Assembly (NCBI RefSeq): GCF_004168035.1
Contig: NZ_SDPU01000012.1
Coordinates: forward strand, 109,791 to 173,790
DNA from: Nocardioides iriomotensis
Lineage (GTDB): Bacteria; Actinomycetota; Actinomycetes; Propionibacteriales; Nocardioidaceae
DNA: 64,000 nucleotides
Direction of reading: 5' to 3'
Shown: one piece after another, positions 38,043-47,407 of the stretch
Position numbering within the stretch: the stretch's first letter is position 1
Layout of the letters: each line of letters begins with the position of its first letter
Notes under the pieces: model-generated
Seen by the model: only the letters and a program-made list of their open reading frames with translations
Databases searched by the model: none
Told to the model about the DNA's origin: nothing
Position numbers and translations under genes: made by a program

Positions 38043-39062
38043 GTGACGGCAGTACGGCTCAGCGACGTGGCGGCCCGTGCCGGCGTCTCGGTCAAGACCG
38101 TCAGCAACGTGGTGAACGGCTACGAGCACGTCCGCCCGGAGACCCGGGCCCGGGTGCAGGCCGCCCTCGACGAGCTCGGCTACCGGCCCAACCTCTCCGC
38201 GCGCAGCCTTCGGCAGGGCCGCTCCGGCCTCGTCGCCCTGGCCGTCCCCGCGCTCGACGTGCCCTACTTCGCCGAGCTCGCGAGCTCGGTCGTCGCCGCG
38301 GCCACCGAGCTGGGCTGGACCGTCCTGGTCGACCAGACCGACGGCGACGCCGGCCGGGAGCGCGACGTCGCCGCCGGGCTGAGCGGGCACCTGATCGACG
38401 GTCTGATCCTCAGTCCCGTCGCCCTCGGCGCGGCCGACCTGCGCCGCAGCGAGCGGGACGTGCCGCTGGTGCTCATCGGCGAGCGGATCAGCGACGGCGC
38501 CATCGACCACGTCGCCGTCGACAACGTCGCGGCGTCCCGCACCGCGACCGAGCACGTGCTCTCGCTCGGCCGCACCCGAGTCGCCGCGCTCGGCTTCCAG
38601 GCCGCGGACCACGCGCACTCGGGGGTCGCTGCGCTGCGGCGCCAGGGGTACGTCGCCGCGCTCGGCGCCGCGGGCCTCGCGGCGGACCCGACCTGGACCC
38701 CCGAGATCAGCAGCTACACCCGGGCCGAGGGCGCCGCGGCCACCGAGGCCCTGCTGGCGGGGGCCGAGCGGCCGGACGCGATCTTCGCCTTCAACGACGA
38801 GCTCGCCCTCGGCGCCCTGCACGTGCTGGCCCGGCACGGCCTCCGGGTGCCCGACGACGTCGCGGTCGTGGGGTTCGACGACATCGAGGACGGCCGCTAC
38901 GCGAACCCGCCGCTCAGCACCGTCTCCCCCGACAAGGCCGCGCTGGCCCGCGAGGCCGTGCAGCTGCTGCAGCGGCGGATCGCCGAGCCGTCGACGCCGA
39001 CCCGCGACGTCCAGGTGCCCTTCGAGCTGCTCGCCCGCGACTCCACGATCGGCCGCCGGTAG
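38043..39062 (+). CDS. LacI-family transcriptional regulator
   Basis: 339 aa. HTH 'VRLSDVAARAGVSVKTVSNVVNG' begins three residues after the GTG at 38043, which follows GAGAGGATGAGG; a GTG at 37998 would add 15 residues not usual in the family. The sensor domain includes 'VALAVPALDVPYFAEL' and 'IFAFNDELALGALHVL'. No sugar genes adjoin it, so its targets are probably elsewhere. Confidence 0.88.
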   Translation: MTAVRLSDVAARAGVSVKTVSNVVNGYEHVRPETRARVQAALDELGYRPNLSARSLRQGRSGLVALAVPALDVPYFAELASSVVAAATELGWTVLVDQTDGDAGRERDVAAGLSGHLIDGLILSPVALGAADLRRSERDVPLVLIGERISDGAIDHVAVDNVAASRTATEHVLSLGRTRVAALGFQAADHAHSGVAALRRQGYVAALGAAGLAADPTWTPEISSYTRAEGAAATEALLAGAERPDAIFAFNDELALGALHVLARHGLRVPDDVAVVGFDDIEDGRYANPPLSTVSPDKAALAREAVQLLQRRIAEPSTPTRDVQVPFELLARDSTIGRR

Positions 39063-39065
39063 CCT
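39060..39065 (+). promoter_or_regulatory. -10 box of the 611-aa gene (leaderless)
   Basis: TAGCCT, overlapping the LacI stop codon and 8 nt before the ATG at 39074. Confidence 0.5.
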
Positions 39066-39073
39066 GGCCCGCC

Positions 39074-40909
39074 ATGGGGGACCACTTCTCGCTCGACGTC
39101 GACGCCGACGTCGTCGCGGCGGCGGCGCGCCGGCTCGGTGAGCGCGGCGACCACCTCCGCGGCCGGGGCCGGACGACGAGCTCGGCGCCCGACCGCTGGC
39201 GGTCCGGCTGGTCGAGCAGGACGTCGACCACCGTCGGCGAGGAGGCCAGGACGCTGGGCGGACACCTGACCACGTTCGCCGGGAAGCTCGACGCCGCCGG
39301 CGACGCGGTCGGCCGGCTCGCCGAGGATCTCGCGCACGCCCAGGGCGTCGAGATCCCCGACCTCAACCGGCGCTGGGCCGCGGCGGACGCCGCCTACGAC
39401 GACGCGGTCGCCGCGGCCGACGCACGCCACGACCGGCAGGTGGCCGGCATCCCCGCGGACACCCCGCCCCAGGTGCGCCGGATGATCCGAATGGACCTCG
39501 ACGACTCGCGCACGTCGGGCGTCTCGTCGGCGAGCACGGCGCGCACCGCCGCCCAGGACAAGCTGACCCTCGAGTTCGACGACGTCCGCGACCGGCTCCG
39601 GCGGCACGCCGTCCGGGTCTCCCAGGCGCTCACGCAGGCGGTCGCCGTACCCGTGCCGCCGGCGCTCGTCGCGGCCTACCGCGCCGCGCAGGGCAACGTG
39701 CTCGCCCAGTGGCTGTGGAACCGCGGCGGCAGCGCCCTGACCGACCTGCTGACCGCGGCGGAGCAGCAGCTCGGCGGCCCGATGGACGAGCTGGCCGGCC
39801 GGCTGCAGGACCCGCCCGACGACTACGCCGGGATCCAGGCGCTGCTGGCCCGGGCCCGCGAGCTCGGGGTGCCGCCGGACCAGTACGCCCCGACGCTGCG
39901 GGAGTACTGGAACCACCGCGCGGCCGAGGTGGCCGGCATCGACCTCGCCGCCTGGGACCCGACCCTGGGCGCCGACGCCAACCGCGACATCATCGTCGAG
40001 GTCTACGAGTACTACGCCCGGCTCTACCTCGACCACCCCGACCTGCAGTGGGCCGGCATGGCGAACATGATCGGCCCGTCGTTCGCGGCCGGCTTCTTCG
40101 ACCTCGCGCAGTTCCGCCGCATCGGCGAGTCCGTCGGCGACCTCCCGCCGGCGTTGCGCGGCGCGGTGCCCCCGGGCGTGGACCAGCTCGCGGACCTCAG
40201 CGTCGAGGAGCTGCGGTTCTTCGAGACGACCTTCCTCGACATGCAGCAGCAGATCTTCTTCGACCAGGGCGCGATGCACCAGGCGTACGTCGACGGCGGG
40301 ATGGCGGCGATCGAGGAGATGGTCGCGGCCGGGATCATCCCGCCCGAGATCGGCGATGCCTGGGCCGACGTGGACAGCGGCGTACCGGCGCGGGTCGCGG
40401 CCGGCAACGTGCGGTTCCTGCTGCGCGAGCAGCAGGACATCATCGACGACGACTACCAGGTGATGTACGACCACTCCCCGACCGGGCCCGCGATGACCTG
40501 GGCGATGACGTTGATCGGCGCGCCGTCGATCCCCGACGCCCAGGGCTACGCCGACGTCTTCCCGCTCACCGTCGGCTTCGACACGCCCGGCCCCGAGAAC
40601 ATCGGCACCCCGAGCTCGATCTTCGGCCGGCCGATCCCGCACGTCTCCGTCGACAACCCGACGCAGGTGCACGTCACGGTGGAGACGCCGCTGCCCGACG
40701 GCAACATCGCCCACTTCGACGACCGGTGGGCGCTGATCGAGCAGGACACCCTGCCGCGCTACCAGGACCTGCTGGCGCGGGACCCCGACCGGGCCCGCGC
40801 CATCATCGGCAGCAGCGTCGAGGACCGGATCGCCGACTATCGGATGACCGAGCGGATCGACGAGATCATCGGGCAGATGCTGGACTGGGACGTCGATGTC
40901 GACCAGTAG
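39074..40909 (+). CDS. Large protein of unknown function with a WXG-like helical N-terminus
   Basis: 611 aa, no signal peptide. The first ~115 residues are Ala/Asp/Arg-rich helices with 'DRWRSGW' between two long helices, reminiscent of WXG100/LXG-type type VII secretion modules, although the match is loose. A second coiled region follows (about 120-215). The rest is globular with an aromatic core near 'EYYARLYLDHPDLQWAGM' and an Asp-rich C-terminus. I do not recognise a catalytic domain. It heads a four-gene run with a lipoprotein and an EspC/WXG100-like small protein, so a secreted effector or surface complex is possible. Confidence 0.6.
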   Translation: MGDHFSLDVDADVVAAAARRLGERGDHLRGRGRTTSSAPDRWRSGWSSRTSTTVGEEARTLGGHLTTFAGKLDAAGDAVGRLAEDLAHAQGVEIPDLNRRWAAADAAYDDAVAAADARHDRQVAGIPADTPPQVRRMIRMDLDDSRTSGVSSASTARTAAQDKLTLEFDDVRDRLRRHAVRVSQALTQAVAVPVPPALVAAYRAAQGNVLAQWLWNRGGSALTDLLTAAEQQLGGPMDELAGRLQDPPDDYAGIQALLARARELGVPPDQYAPTLREYWNHRAAEVAGIDLAAWDPTLGADANRDIIVEVYEYYARLYLDHPDLQWAGMANMIGPSFAAGFFDLAQFRRIGESVGDLPPALRGAVPPGVDQLADLSVEELRFFETTFLDMQQQIFFDQGAMHQAYVDGGMAAIEEMVAAGIIPPEIGDAWADVDSGVPARVAAGNVRFLLREQQDIIDDDYQVMYDHSPTGPAMTWAMTLIGAPSIPDAQGYADVFPLTVGFDTPGPENIGTPSSIFGRPIPHVSVDNPTQVHVTVETPLPDGNIAHFDDRWALIEQDTLPRYQDLLARDPDRARAIIGSSVEDRIADYRMTERIDEIIGQMLDWDVDVDQ

Positions 40910-40940
40910 CCGCCCTGTCGGACCACCCACCAGGAGGACC

Positions 40941-41528
40941 GTGCGCACGCTCGGGAGCGCCCTCACCGCCCTCGCCCTGACCCTCACCCTCGGAGGCTGC
41001 AACGTGACCGTCGGCAACTCGGACCGCCAGGCCCAGCGCGACGCGATCGCCGACGTGGTCGGCGACGGCGAGCTCACCCTCGACCTGTCGTCACCGCCCT
41101 CGCGCGACGACCTCGCGCTGGCCGAGGGGCGCAGGACCGTGATCCTCGAGCGCGAGGGCGGCCAGCCCTACGACCTCACCGTGGTGTTCGGCGACGGCAC
41201 CCGGCTCGCCACGAGCGTCGAGTGGATCAGCGTCACCGCCCCCGACGCCGAGAGCGACCCGACCCAGCTGGTGGCCCGCCGGGCGGGTGACGACCTCGAC
41301 GGTGTCCGGGTGGCGCTCGACGAGGCCGTCGCCGACCTCGGCGTCGACGCGGGCGAGGCCGACCGGGTCTACGGCGACGTCGCCGGGGCCGGCGGGGGCG
41401 CCGCCGACGTGCAGCGCAGCGTCACCACGTCGGTCTCCGCCCCCGAGCGGCTGAGCATCCAGCCGATCGGCAAGGCGAACCGTGAGGAGTACGTCGTCAA
41501 CTACACCGTCGAGTGGGGCCGCTCGTGA
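40941..41528 (+). CDS. Putative lipoprotein of the WXG-like operon
   Basis: 195 aa from GTG 40941, just after AGGAGG (3-nt spacing, short). This start gives a canonical lipoprotein signal ending in lipobox 'LGGC' at residue 20. An ATG at 40896 overlapping the upstream gene adds 15 residues and is the alternative. The mature part is acidic and beta-rich with no family I recognise. Its stop overlaps the next GTG start. Confidence 0.65.
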   Translation: MRTLGSALTALALTLTLGGCNVTVGNSDRQAQRDAIADVVGDGELTLDLSSPPSRDDLALAEGRRTVILEREGGQPYDLTVVFGDGTRLATSVEWISVTAPDAESDPTQLVARRAGDDLDGVRVALDEAVADLGVDAGEADRVYGDVAGAGGGAADVQRSVTTSVSAPERLSIQPIGKANREEYVVNYTVEWGRS

Positions 41529-41815
41529 CCGACCAGCCGATCCACGTCGACCCCGCGGTGCTCGCGGGCGTCAAGGACGAGTTCCGCGCGCTCGGCCGCG
41601 AGCTGCGCGACGCGCCCGATGGGGTACGCCGCGACGCGGCGCGGGTGCGGGAGGGGGCCGGCGAGCTCGGCGACCTCCTCGCCGACGGCGTCGCGGCCTT
41701 CGAGCTGTCCTGGCAGGCCGCGTTCGACGCGACCAGCGAGACCTCCGGCCACATCGCCGCGAACGTCGGCGGGTTCACCCTCGACCTCGAGGCGCTCGAC
41801 CTCGGCAACAGCTGA
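41525..41815 (+). CDS. EspC/WXG100-like small helical protein
   Basis: 96 aa, GTG start overlapping the previous stop (GTGA). Size, two predicted amphipathic helices, no Cys, and the terminal pattern '[13 protein letters not shown]' resemble ESX-secretion-associated EspC/WXG100-type proteins. Small partners of this kind usually form helical dimers with larger secreted proteins; the upstream 611-aa protein is the obvious candidate. There is no EccC/EccD gene in the window. Confidence 0.55.
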   Translation: MTDQPIHVDPAVLAGVKDEFRALGRELRDAPDGVRRDAARVREGAGELGDLLADGVAAFELSWQAAFDATSETSGHIAANVGGFTLDLEALDLGNS

Positions 41816-41818
41816 CGG

Positions 41819-42478
41819 ATGGCCTCCGAACAGGTCGCTCGCGCCGAGTCCGAGCGGGGCGAGGTCGTGCTGCTGCGGCGCGAGTCCGGCGCGGTCGAGC
41901 TGCGGGTCAACGGCGTGTTCGTCATGGACACCGTCGAGACGTCCACCGAGCAGGCGCTGGCGACCCGGGCGCTCGCCGTCGTCAACGAGCCCCGGGCCGT
42001 CCTCGTCGGCGGGCTCGGCCTCGGCTTCACCGCCCACGCGGTGCTCGCCGACCCGCGGGTCGAGAAGGTCGCGGTCGTCGAGATCGAGGAGGCACTCGTC
42101 GGCTGGATGCGCGACGGGACCGTGCCGCACGGACCGTCCTACCTCGCCGACGAGCGGCTGACGGTCGTGGTCGCGGACGTCCGCGCCGCCGTCGCCGAGG
42201 CCACCCCGGCGTCGTACGACCTCGTGCTGCTGGACGTCGACAACGGCCCCGGCTACCTCGTCCACGACAGCAACGCGGAGGTGTACGGCGCGACGTTCCT
42301 GCGCCGGGTGCACGACCTGCTACGGCCCGGCGGCGCCCTCGTCGTCTGGTCGGCGGCCGCCGCGCCGGAGCTCGGCGAGGCGGTCGCGGAGGTGTTCGGC
42401 GCGGTGGTGCCGGTGCCGTTCGACGTCGACCTGCAGGGGCGGGCCGAGCACTACTGGCTGTACCGGGCCCGTCGCTGA
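41819..42478 (+). CDS. Spermidine synthase-like / SAM-dependent methyltransferase-fold protein
   Basis: 219 aa. Rossmann core: '[17 protein letters not shown]' (motif I), '[17 protein letters not shown]', '[14 protein letters not shown]' (motif II/D-loop) and '[12 protein letters not shown]' (motif III). It is closest to the spermidine-synthase branch, but lacks that enzyme's N-terminal beta domain, so the reaction is uncertain. It starts 3 nt after the EspC-like gene and is probably cotranscribed. Confidence 0.78.
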   Translation: MASEQVARAESERGEVVLLRRESGAVELRVNGVFVMDTVETSTEQALATRALAVVNEPRAVLVGGLGLGFTAHAVLADPRVEKVAVVEIEEALVGWMRDGTVPHGPSYLADERLTVVVADVRAAVAEATPASYDLVLLDVDNGPGYLVHDSNAEVYGATFLRRVHDLLRPGGALVVWSAAAAPELGEAVAEVFGAVVPVPFDVDLQGRAEHYWLYRARR

Positions 42479-42485
42479 CCCGCGC

Positions 42486-42491
42486 TAACGT
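42486..42491 (+). promoter_or_regulatory. -10 box of fumC (leaderless)
   Basis: TAACGT, 7 nt before the ATG at 42499. Confidence 0.5.
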
Positions 42492-42498
42492 CGGTCGC

Positions 42499-43875
42499 AT
42501 GGCGCGCATCGAGCACGACAGCATGGGTGAGGTCGAGGTCCCGGACGAGGCGCTCTGGCGGGCGCAGACGCAGCGGGCGGTCGAGAACTTCCCGATCAGC
42601 GGCACCCGGCTGGAGGCCGACCACGTCAAGGCGCTCGCGCAGGTCAAGGCCGCGGCCGCGAAGGTCAACGCCGACCTCGGAGTCATCGGCGCCAAGCAGG
42701 CGCAGGCGATCCGCGACGCCGCCGCCGCGATCGTCGACGGCGAGCACCTCGACCACTTCCCGATCGACGTGTTCCAGACCGGCTCCGGCACCTCGTCGAA
42801 CATGAACATGAACGAGGTCCTCGCCTCGCTCGCCGCCCGCGCCGGCGTCGACGTGCACCCCAACGACCACGTCAACGCCAGCCAGTCGAGCAACGACACG
42901 TTCCCGACCTCGATCCACGTCGCCGCGACGAGCGCCACGACCCACCAGCTGCTGCCCGCGCTCGACCACCTCGCGTCCACGCTGGAGGCCAAGGCCGACG
43001 AGTTCGCCGAGACGGTGAAGGCCGGCCGCACGCACCTCATGGACGCGACACCGGTGATGCTCGGGCAGGAGCTCGGCGGGTACGCCGCCGCCCTGCGCCT
43101 CGGCATCGAGCGGCTCGAGGCCGTGCTCCCCCGCGTCGCCGAGCTGCCCCTCGGCGGCACCGCCGTCGGCACCGGCATCAACACGCCGCCGGGCTTCGCC
43201 GCCGCCGTGATCGAGGAGCTCGCGTCGAGCACCGGGCTGCCGTTCACCGAGGCCCGCAACCACTTCGAGGCACAGGGTGCGCGCGACGGCCTCGTCGAGC
43301 TCTCCGGCCAGCTCCGCACGGTCGCCGTGTCGCTGACCAAGCTGTGCAACGACCTGCGCTGGATGTCGTCCGGCCCGCGCACCGGCCTCGCCGAGATCAG
43401 CCTGCCCGACCTGCAGCCCGGGTCGAGCATCATGCCCGGCAAGGTCAACCCGGTCCTCCCCGAGGCCACCCTCATGGTCTGCGCCCAGGTGGTCGGCAAC
43501 GACGCCACCGTCGCGTGGGCCGGCGCGTCCGGGTCGTTCGAGCTGAACGTGATGATGCCGGTGATGGCGCGCGCCGTGCTCGAGTCGATCCGCCTGCTGT
43601 CCACCTCGACCCGGCTGCTCGCCGACCGCTGCGTCGCGGGCATCACCGCCCACGAGGACCGGATGCGCACCTACGCCGAGTCGTCACCGTCGGTGGTCAC
43701 GCCGCTCAACCGCTACATCGGCTACGAGGAGGCCGCCAAGGTCGCCAAGAAGGCGCTCGCCGAGGAGAAGACGATCCGCGAGGTCGTCGTGGAGCTGGGG
43801 TACGTCGAGCGCGGCGACCTGACCGAGCAGCAGCTCGACGAGGCCCTCGACGTCGCCCGGATGACCCACCCCTAG
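42499..43875 (+). CDS. fumC: Fumarate hydratase, class II
   Basis: 458 aa, usual length. '[15 protein letters not shown]' and the fumarase/aspartase signature '[15 protein letters not shown]' are present; the catalytic Ser lies in that loop and the His in '[15 protein letters not shown]'. Oxygen-stable TCA-cycle enzyme. It occupies the backbone position of Rv1098c, so it is probably the ancestral fumarase here, with the class I enzyme nearby as an addition. Confidence 0.95.
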   Translation: MARIEHDSMGEVEVPDEALWRAQTQRAVENFPISGTRLEADHVKALAQVKAAAAKVNADLGVIGAKQAQAIRDAAAAIVDGEHLDHFPIDVFQTGSGTSSNMNMNEVLASLAARAGVDVHPNDHVNASQSSNDTFPTSIHVAATSATTHQLLPALDHLASTLEAKADEFAETVKAGRTHLMDATPVMLGQELGGYAAALRLGIERLEAVLPRVAELPLGGTAVGTGINTPPGFAAAVIEELASSTGLPFTEARNHFEAQGARDGLVELSGQLRTVAVSLTKLCNDLRWMSSGPRTGLAEISLPDLQPGSSIMPGKVNPVLPEATLMVCAQVVGNDATVAWAGASGSFELNVMMPVMARAVLESIRLLSTSTRLLADRCVAGITAHEDRMRTYAESSPSVVTPLNRYIGYEEAAKVAKKALAEEKTIREVVVELGYVERGDLTEQQLDEALDVARMTHP

Positions 43876-43952
43876 CCCGAGGGCGGCCGCTCGTCGATGT
43901 GCGGACGCCACCCTGCGGCGACATCCGCGCGCGTCCTCGGATCGGCGGCGGA

Positions 43953-44609
43953 TCAGTACCAGTTGTTGGACTGCTTGAAGTCCCAGGCGGCGCAGGGGGT
44001 GCCGTAGCTGGACCGGATGTAGTCCAGCCCCCACTCGATCTGCGTGACCGGGTTGGTCATGTAGTCGGCGGGCATGTCGTGCGTCTCGGTCAGCGCCTGC
44101 GGGATGCCGTAGGCGCTGGAGCTCGGGTTGTCCGCGTGCGGGTCCCAGCCGGACTCGCTCATGTAGAGCGCGTCGAGGCAGCTGAACTGGTCCTGCGAGA
44201 AGCCGTACTTCGGGAGCAGCTGCCGCGCGATGTCACGCGGGTCGGCGTCGGAGAGGTCCTCCGTGCGGGTCGCCTGACCGCCGGAGGTCTGGCCGAGGGA
44301 GGCCAGCTTGTCCTGGTCGACGGCGGTACGGCGGTCGCCGCGGGAGACGGCCTGGGCGTCACGGCCGGCGAGGGCGGAGTCGCCCGCGGTACCGGCGGCG
44401 TCACGGTCGAGCTGCGGGGCGGCACGGAGCGCGGCATGGGCAGGCTCGCTGGCGGCGTCCTGCTGGGCGAGGACACCGGAGGTCACGGCGATGCCGGTGG
44501 TGGCCACGGCCACACCGGAGAACATCACCGTCTTCTTGATGCCCTTCTTGACGGAGGGCTCGGGCGCGGGGCCTCGGTGCTTCGGGACGTACTCGTCACG
44601 TCGGGGCAC
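43953..44609 (-). CDS. Secreted transglycosylase / aggregation-promoting-factor-like protein
   Basis: 218 aa from GTG 44609. A basic start and a membrane helix (about residues 24-44) act as an uncleaved anchor or signal; then a low-complexity Ala/Asp/Arg stretch. The C-terminal ~85 residues form a lysozyme-like domain ('LDALYMSESGWDPHADNPSSSAYGIPQAL', shortened here, with the Glu in 'SESGW' as probable catalytic residue) ending in 'SNNWY'. It likely remodels peptidoglycan. It follows phoH on the same strand after a structured spacer. Confidence 0.8.
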   Translation of the reverse strand: MPRRDEYVPKHRGPAPEPSVKKGIKKTVMFSGVAVATTGIAVTSGVLAQQDAASEPAHAALRAAPQLDRDAAGTAGDSALAGRDAQAVSRGDRRTAVDQDKLASLGQTSGGQATRTEDLSDADPRDIARQLLPKYGFSQDQFSCLDALYMSESGWDPHADNPSSSAYGIPQALTETHDMPADYMTNPVTQIEWGLDYIRSSYGTPCAAWDFKQSNNWY

Positions 44610-44649
44610 AGGGGTATCTCGCTGACGTCGACTGCAGGGGGACAAACGT

Positions 44650-44676
44650 GACGGGGCCCACGAAAGGGCCCCGTTT
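44650..44676 (-). terminator. Hairpin between phoH and the transglycosylase-like gene
   Basis: Perfect 9-bp GC stem (CGGGGCCC-type arms) around an ACGAAA loop, about 110 nt after the phoH stop. A likely terminator or attenuator. Confidence 0.5.
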
Positions 44677-44680
44677 CGAA

Positions 44681-44778
44681 CCTCCACCGTGCCTGACGGG
44701 CGTGTCGGGACGCAAGTCGGGCTCCCGAGGGCACGCGTGGCGTGTGCCCGGCACCACACCCGGCCGGCACGGTGGAGG
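44681..44778. repeat. Long-range 13-bp inverted repeat downstream of phoH
   Basis: CCTCCACCGTGCC (44681-44693) pairs perfectly with GGCACGGTGGAGG (44766-44778), enclosing 72 nt that themselves contain a GGGCACG...GTGCCC hairpin. The right arm begins 7 nt after the phoH stop. A large nested RNA structure is possible. Confidence 0.6.
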
Positions 44779-44784
44779 CCTCGA

Positions 44785-46221
44785 TCAGACGGTCACGTTC
44801 TCGAGCATCTCGGTGACCAGCGCGGCGATCGGCGACCGCTCCGAGCGGGTCAGCGTGACGTGCGCGAACAGCGGGTGGCCCTTGAGCTTCTCGACCACCG
44901 CCACGATCCCGTCGTGCCGGCCGACGCGCAGGTTGTCGCGCTGCGCCACGTCGTGGGTCAGCACCACCTTGGAGTTGGCGCCGATCCGGGACAGCACCGT
45001 GAGCAGCACGTTGCGCTCCAGGGACTGCGCCTCGTCGACGATCACGAACGCGTCGTGCAGGGAGCGGCCGCGGATGTGCGTGAGCGGCAGCACCTCGAGC
45101 ATCCCGCGGTCGAGCACCTCGTCGATGACGTCGGAGGAGGTGAGCGCGCCGAGGGTGTCGAACACCGCCTGGCCCCAGGGCGACATCTTCTCGGACTCGC
45201 TGCCCGGCAGGTAGCCGAGCTCCTGGCCCCCGACGGCGAACAGCGGCCGGAACACCACGACCTTCTTGTGCTGGCGGCGCTCCATCACCGCCTCCAGCCC
45301 GGCGCACAGCGCCATCGCCGACTTGCCGGTGCCGGCGCGGCCGCCGAGCGACACGATCCCGACCTCCGGGTCGAGCAGCATCTCGAGCGCGATGCGCTGC
45401 TCGGCGGAGCGGCCGTGCACGCCGAACGCGTCCCGGTCGCCGCGGACGAGGTGCACGCGCTTGTCGGCCTTGACCCGGCCGAGCGCGCTGCCCCGGTCGG
45501 ACAGCAGCACCAGGCCGGTGTGGCAGGGCAGGACGCGGGCGTCCTCGAGGTCGATCACGCCGTCGTCGTACAGCTCGTCGAGGTCGGTCGACACCACCTC
45601 GAGCTCGGTCATGCCGGTCCAACCGGACTCGGCGGCAAGCTCGGCGAGGTACTCCTCGGCGTCGAGGCCGACCGCCGACGCCTTGATCCGCATCGGCAGG
45701 TCCTTGGAGACCAGCGTGACCGCGCGGCCCTCGTTGGCGAGGTTGCGGGCGACCGCGAGGATGCGGGAGTCGTTGTCGCCGAGGCGGAAGCCGCTCGGCA
45801 GCGACTCGGGGTCGGTGTGGTTCAGCTCGACCCGGATCGAGCCGCCTTTCTCACCGACGGGGACGGGCTCGTCGAGGCGGCCGTGGGTGACGCGCAGCTC
45901 GTCGAGACGCCGCAGCGCGGCGCGGGCGAAGTAGCCCAGCTCGGGGTGGTGGCGCTTGCCCTCCAGCTCGGTGATGACGACGACGGGGAGCACGACCTCG
46001 TGCTCCTCGAAGCGGTACAGCGCGCCGGGGTCGGCGAGCAGCACGCTGGTGTCCAGCACGTAGGTGCGCACGGCCGGGTCGACCCGGTCGGTCGCGCTGG
46101 TCGGGCTGGTGGCGCCGGCGGTGGCGGCCCGTGTGCGGGCCCGTCCCCCTCCGGCAGTACGGCGGGCGGCGGTGCCCGCCGACGACGCGGGCGATGCCGA
46201 GGTGCTCTTGTTTGCAGCCAC
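44785..46221 (-). CDS. phoH2: PhoH-family ATPase with N-terminal PIN domain (PhoH2)
   Basis: 478 aa. A disordered Ala/Ser/Thr N-tail (1-50), then a PIN RNase domain from '[12 protein letters not shown]' (D57) to about 190, then a PhoH P-loop ATPase with Walker A 'GRAGTGKS' at 294-301 and Walker B '[10 protein letters not shown]'. The mycobacterial counterpart Rv1095 is a toxin-linked RNA helicase/RNase. GTG start after GAGGGGACGTAGC. No VapB-like antitoxin ORF is seen directly upstream. Confidence 0.9.
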   Translation of the reverse strand: MAANKSTSASPASSAGTAARRTAGGGRARTRAATAGATSPTSATDRVDPAVRTYVLDTSVLLADPGALYRFEEHEVVLPVVVITELEGKRHHPELGYFARAALRRLDELRVTHGRLDEPVPVGEKGGSIRVELNHTDPESLPSGFRLGDNDSRILAVARNLANEGRAVTLVSKDLPMRIKASAVGLDAEEYLAELAAESGWTGMTELEVVSTDLDELYDDGVIDLEDARVLPCHTGLVLLSDRGSALGRVKADKRVHLVRGDRDAFGVHGRSAEQRIALEMLLDPEVGIVSLGGRAGTGKSAMALCAGLEAVMERRQHKKVVVFRPLFAVGGQELGYLPGSESEKMSPWGQAVFDTLGALTSSDVIDEVLDRGMLEVLPLTHIRGRSLHDAFVIVDEAQSLERNVLLTVLSRIGANSKVVLTHDVAQRDNLRVGRHDGIVAVVEKLKGHPLFAHVTLTRSERSPIAALVTEMLENVTV

Positions 46222-46335
46222 GCTACGTCCCCTCGCAGACCGGCACGCGCACTCGCGTCCCGGTCCTGGTCAGATCACGCCGTTGGACCGGGAGCGGGCC
46301 CGAAAGTCCGAGTGCGGACCTCCGGTGTTGCTAGG

Positions 46336-46351
46336 TCGTGAAGGTTCACGA
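46336..46351. promoter_or_regulatory. Inverted repeat in the phoH2 upstream region
   Basis: TCGTGAA-GG-TTCACGA, perfect 7-bp arms, 115 nt upstream of the phoH2 start. A candidate operator in the 274-nt gap between phoH2 and the prenyltransferase. Confidence 0.4.
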
Positions 46352-46495
46352 ACGGGCCTCCCGAGACGGCCGGCTTCCCCACCGACCGTCCCTTCGAAGG
46401 TAAGCGGCGGGGGCGTCGCGCGTGGGCAGACACGCCCGATCGCGTGTGTCGGGAAGGTAAAACGTTGGTGGCCGGGGTGGTGGTGAGCCGGGGAC

Positions 46496-47272
46496 TCAGG
46501 CCCCGAACCGGCGGTTGCGCTCGGAGTAGGCCCGCAGCGCACGCAGGAAGTCGACCCGGCGGAAGTCGGGCCAGTAGGCCTCGCAGAAGTAGAACTCGCT
46601 CTGCGCGCTCTGCCAGAGCAGGAAGCCGCCGAGCCGCTGCTCCCCGGACGTGCGGATCACCAGGTCGGGGTCGGGCTGGCCCTTGGTGTAGAGGTGCTCG
46701 GCGATGTGCTCGACGTCGATCACCTCCGCGAGCTCCTCGATCGACGTGCCCCGGGAGGCCTGCTCCTGGAGCAGCGACCGGACGGCGTCGGCGATCTCGC
46801 GGCGACCGCCGTACCCGACGGCGATGTTGACCAGCAGCCCGTCGATGTCCCGGGTCTCGTCGGCCGCCTCCTTGAGCCGGCGCGCGGTGTCGGCGGGCAG
46901 CAGGTCGAGCGCGCCCACCGGGTTGAGCCGCCACCGCCGCTGAGCGGCCAGGTCGGCGACGGCCTCCTCGATGATCACCAGCAGGTTGCGCAGCTCGTCG
47001 GCGGGGCGGTTGAGGTTGTCCGTCGACAGCAGCCACAGCGTGACCACCTCGACGCCGAGCTCCTCGCACCACTCCAGCAGGGGCGAGATGTTCGCGGCCC
47101 CGGCCCGGTGCCCGTGGGCGGCGTCGCGCCCGACCGCGCGGGCCCAGCGGCGGTTGCCGTCGAGCATGACGCCGACGTGCTTGGGCAGCTTGTCGGGCTG
47201 GAGCCGACGGACGAGGCGACGTTCGTAGGCCGGGTAGAGCACCCGCCGCGCGCCTTGCTTCCAGTCCGCCAC
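46496..47272 (-). CDS. Cis-prenyltransferase (isoprenyl diphosphate synthase)
   Basis: 258 aa. The catalytic 'DGNRRW' is at 38-43 ('VMLDGNRRWARAVG') and 'SGEQRLGGFLLWQSAQSEFYF' carries the conserved Arg/Glu IPP-binding site. GTG at 47272 is the first in-frame start near family length. In mycobacteria the gene in this position (Rv1086) makes short-chain Z,E-farnesyl diphosphate for decaprenyl phosphate synthesis; the chain length here cannot be read from sequence. Confidence 0.9.
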   Translation of the reverse strand: MADWKQGARRVLYPAYERRLVRRLQPDKLPKHVGVMLDGNRRWARAVGRDAAHGHRAGAANISPLLEWCEELGVEVVTLWLLSTDNLNRPADELRNLLVIIEEAVADLAAQRRWRLNPVGALDLLPADTARRLKEAADETRDIDGLLVNIAVGYGGRREIADAVRSLLQEQASRGTSIEELAEVIDVEHIAEHLYTKGQPDPDLVIRTSGEQRLGGFLLWQSAQSEFYFCEAYWPDFRRVDFLRALRAYSERNRRFGA

Positions 47273-47394
47273 GACCCACCACCATACTCGCGAAACCGTC
47301 AGGGACCCGTGCCCCACCTGTGAGGGTTCCGTGCGGGTTCGGCTCGGCCCGTGACGGCCGACACGAAGCCGCGACAACCGTTGCCCAGGCTCGC

Positions 47395-47400
47395 TACCGT
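47395..47400 (+). promoter_or_regulatory. -10 box of the hemolysin III gene (leaderless)
   Basis: TACCGT, 7 nt before the ATG at 47408. Confidence 0.5.
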
Positions 47401-47407
47401 CGGGTAC

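Noticed and set aside
39074..41815. Complete type VII secretion locus
   Set aside because: No EccB, EccC, EccD, MycP or EspG homolog is present; only WXG/EspC-like features are suggestive.
44610..44784. c-di-AMP (ydaO) riboswitch upstream of the peptidoglycan enzyme
   Set aside because: Expected in actinobacteria at such genes, but the conserved core segments could not be found on the minus strand; only inverted repeats are visible.
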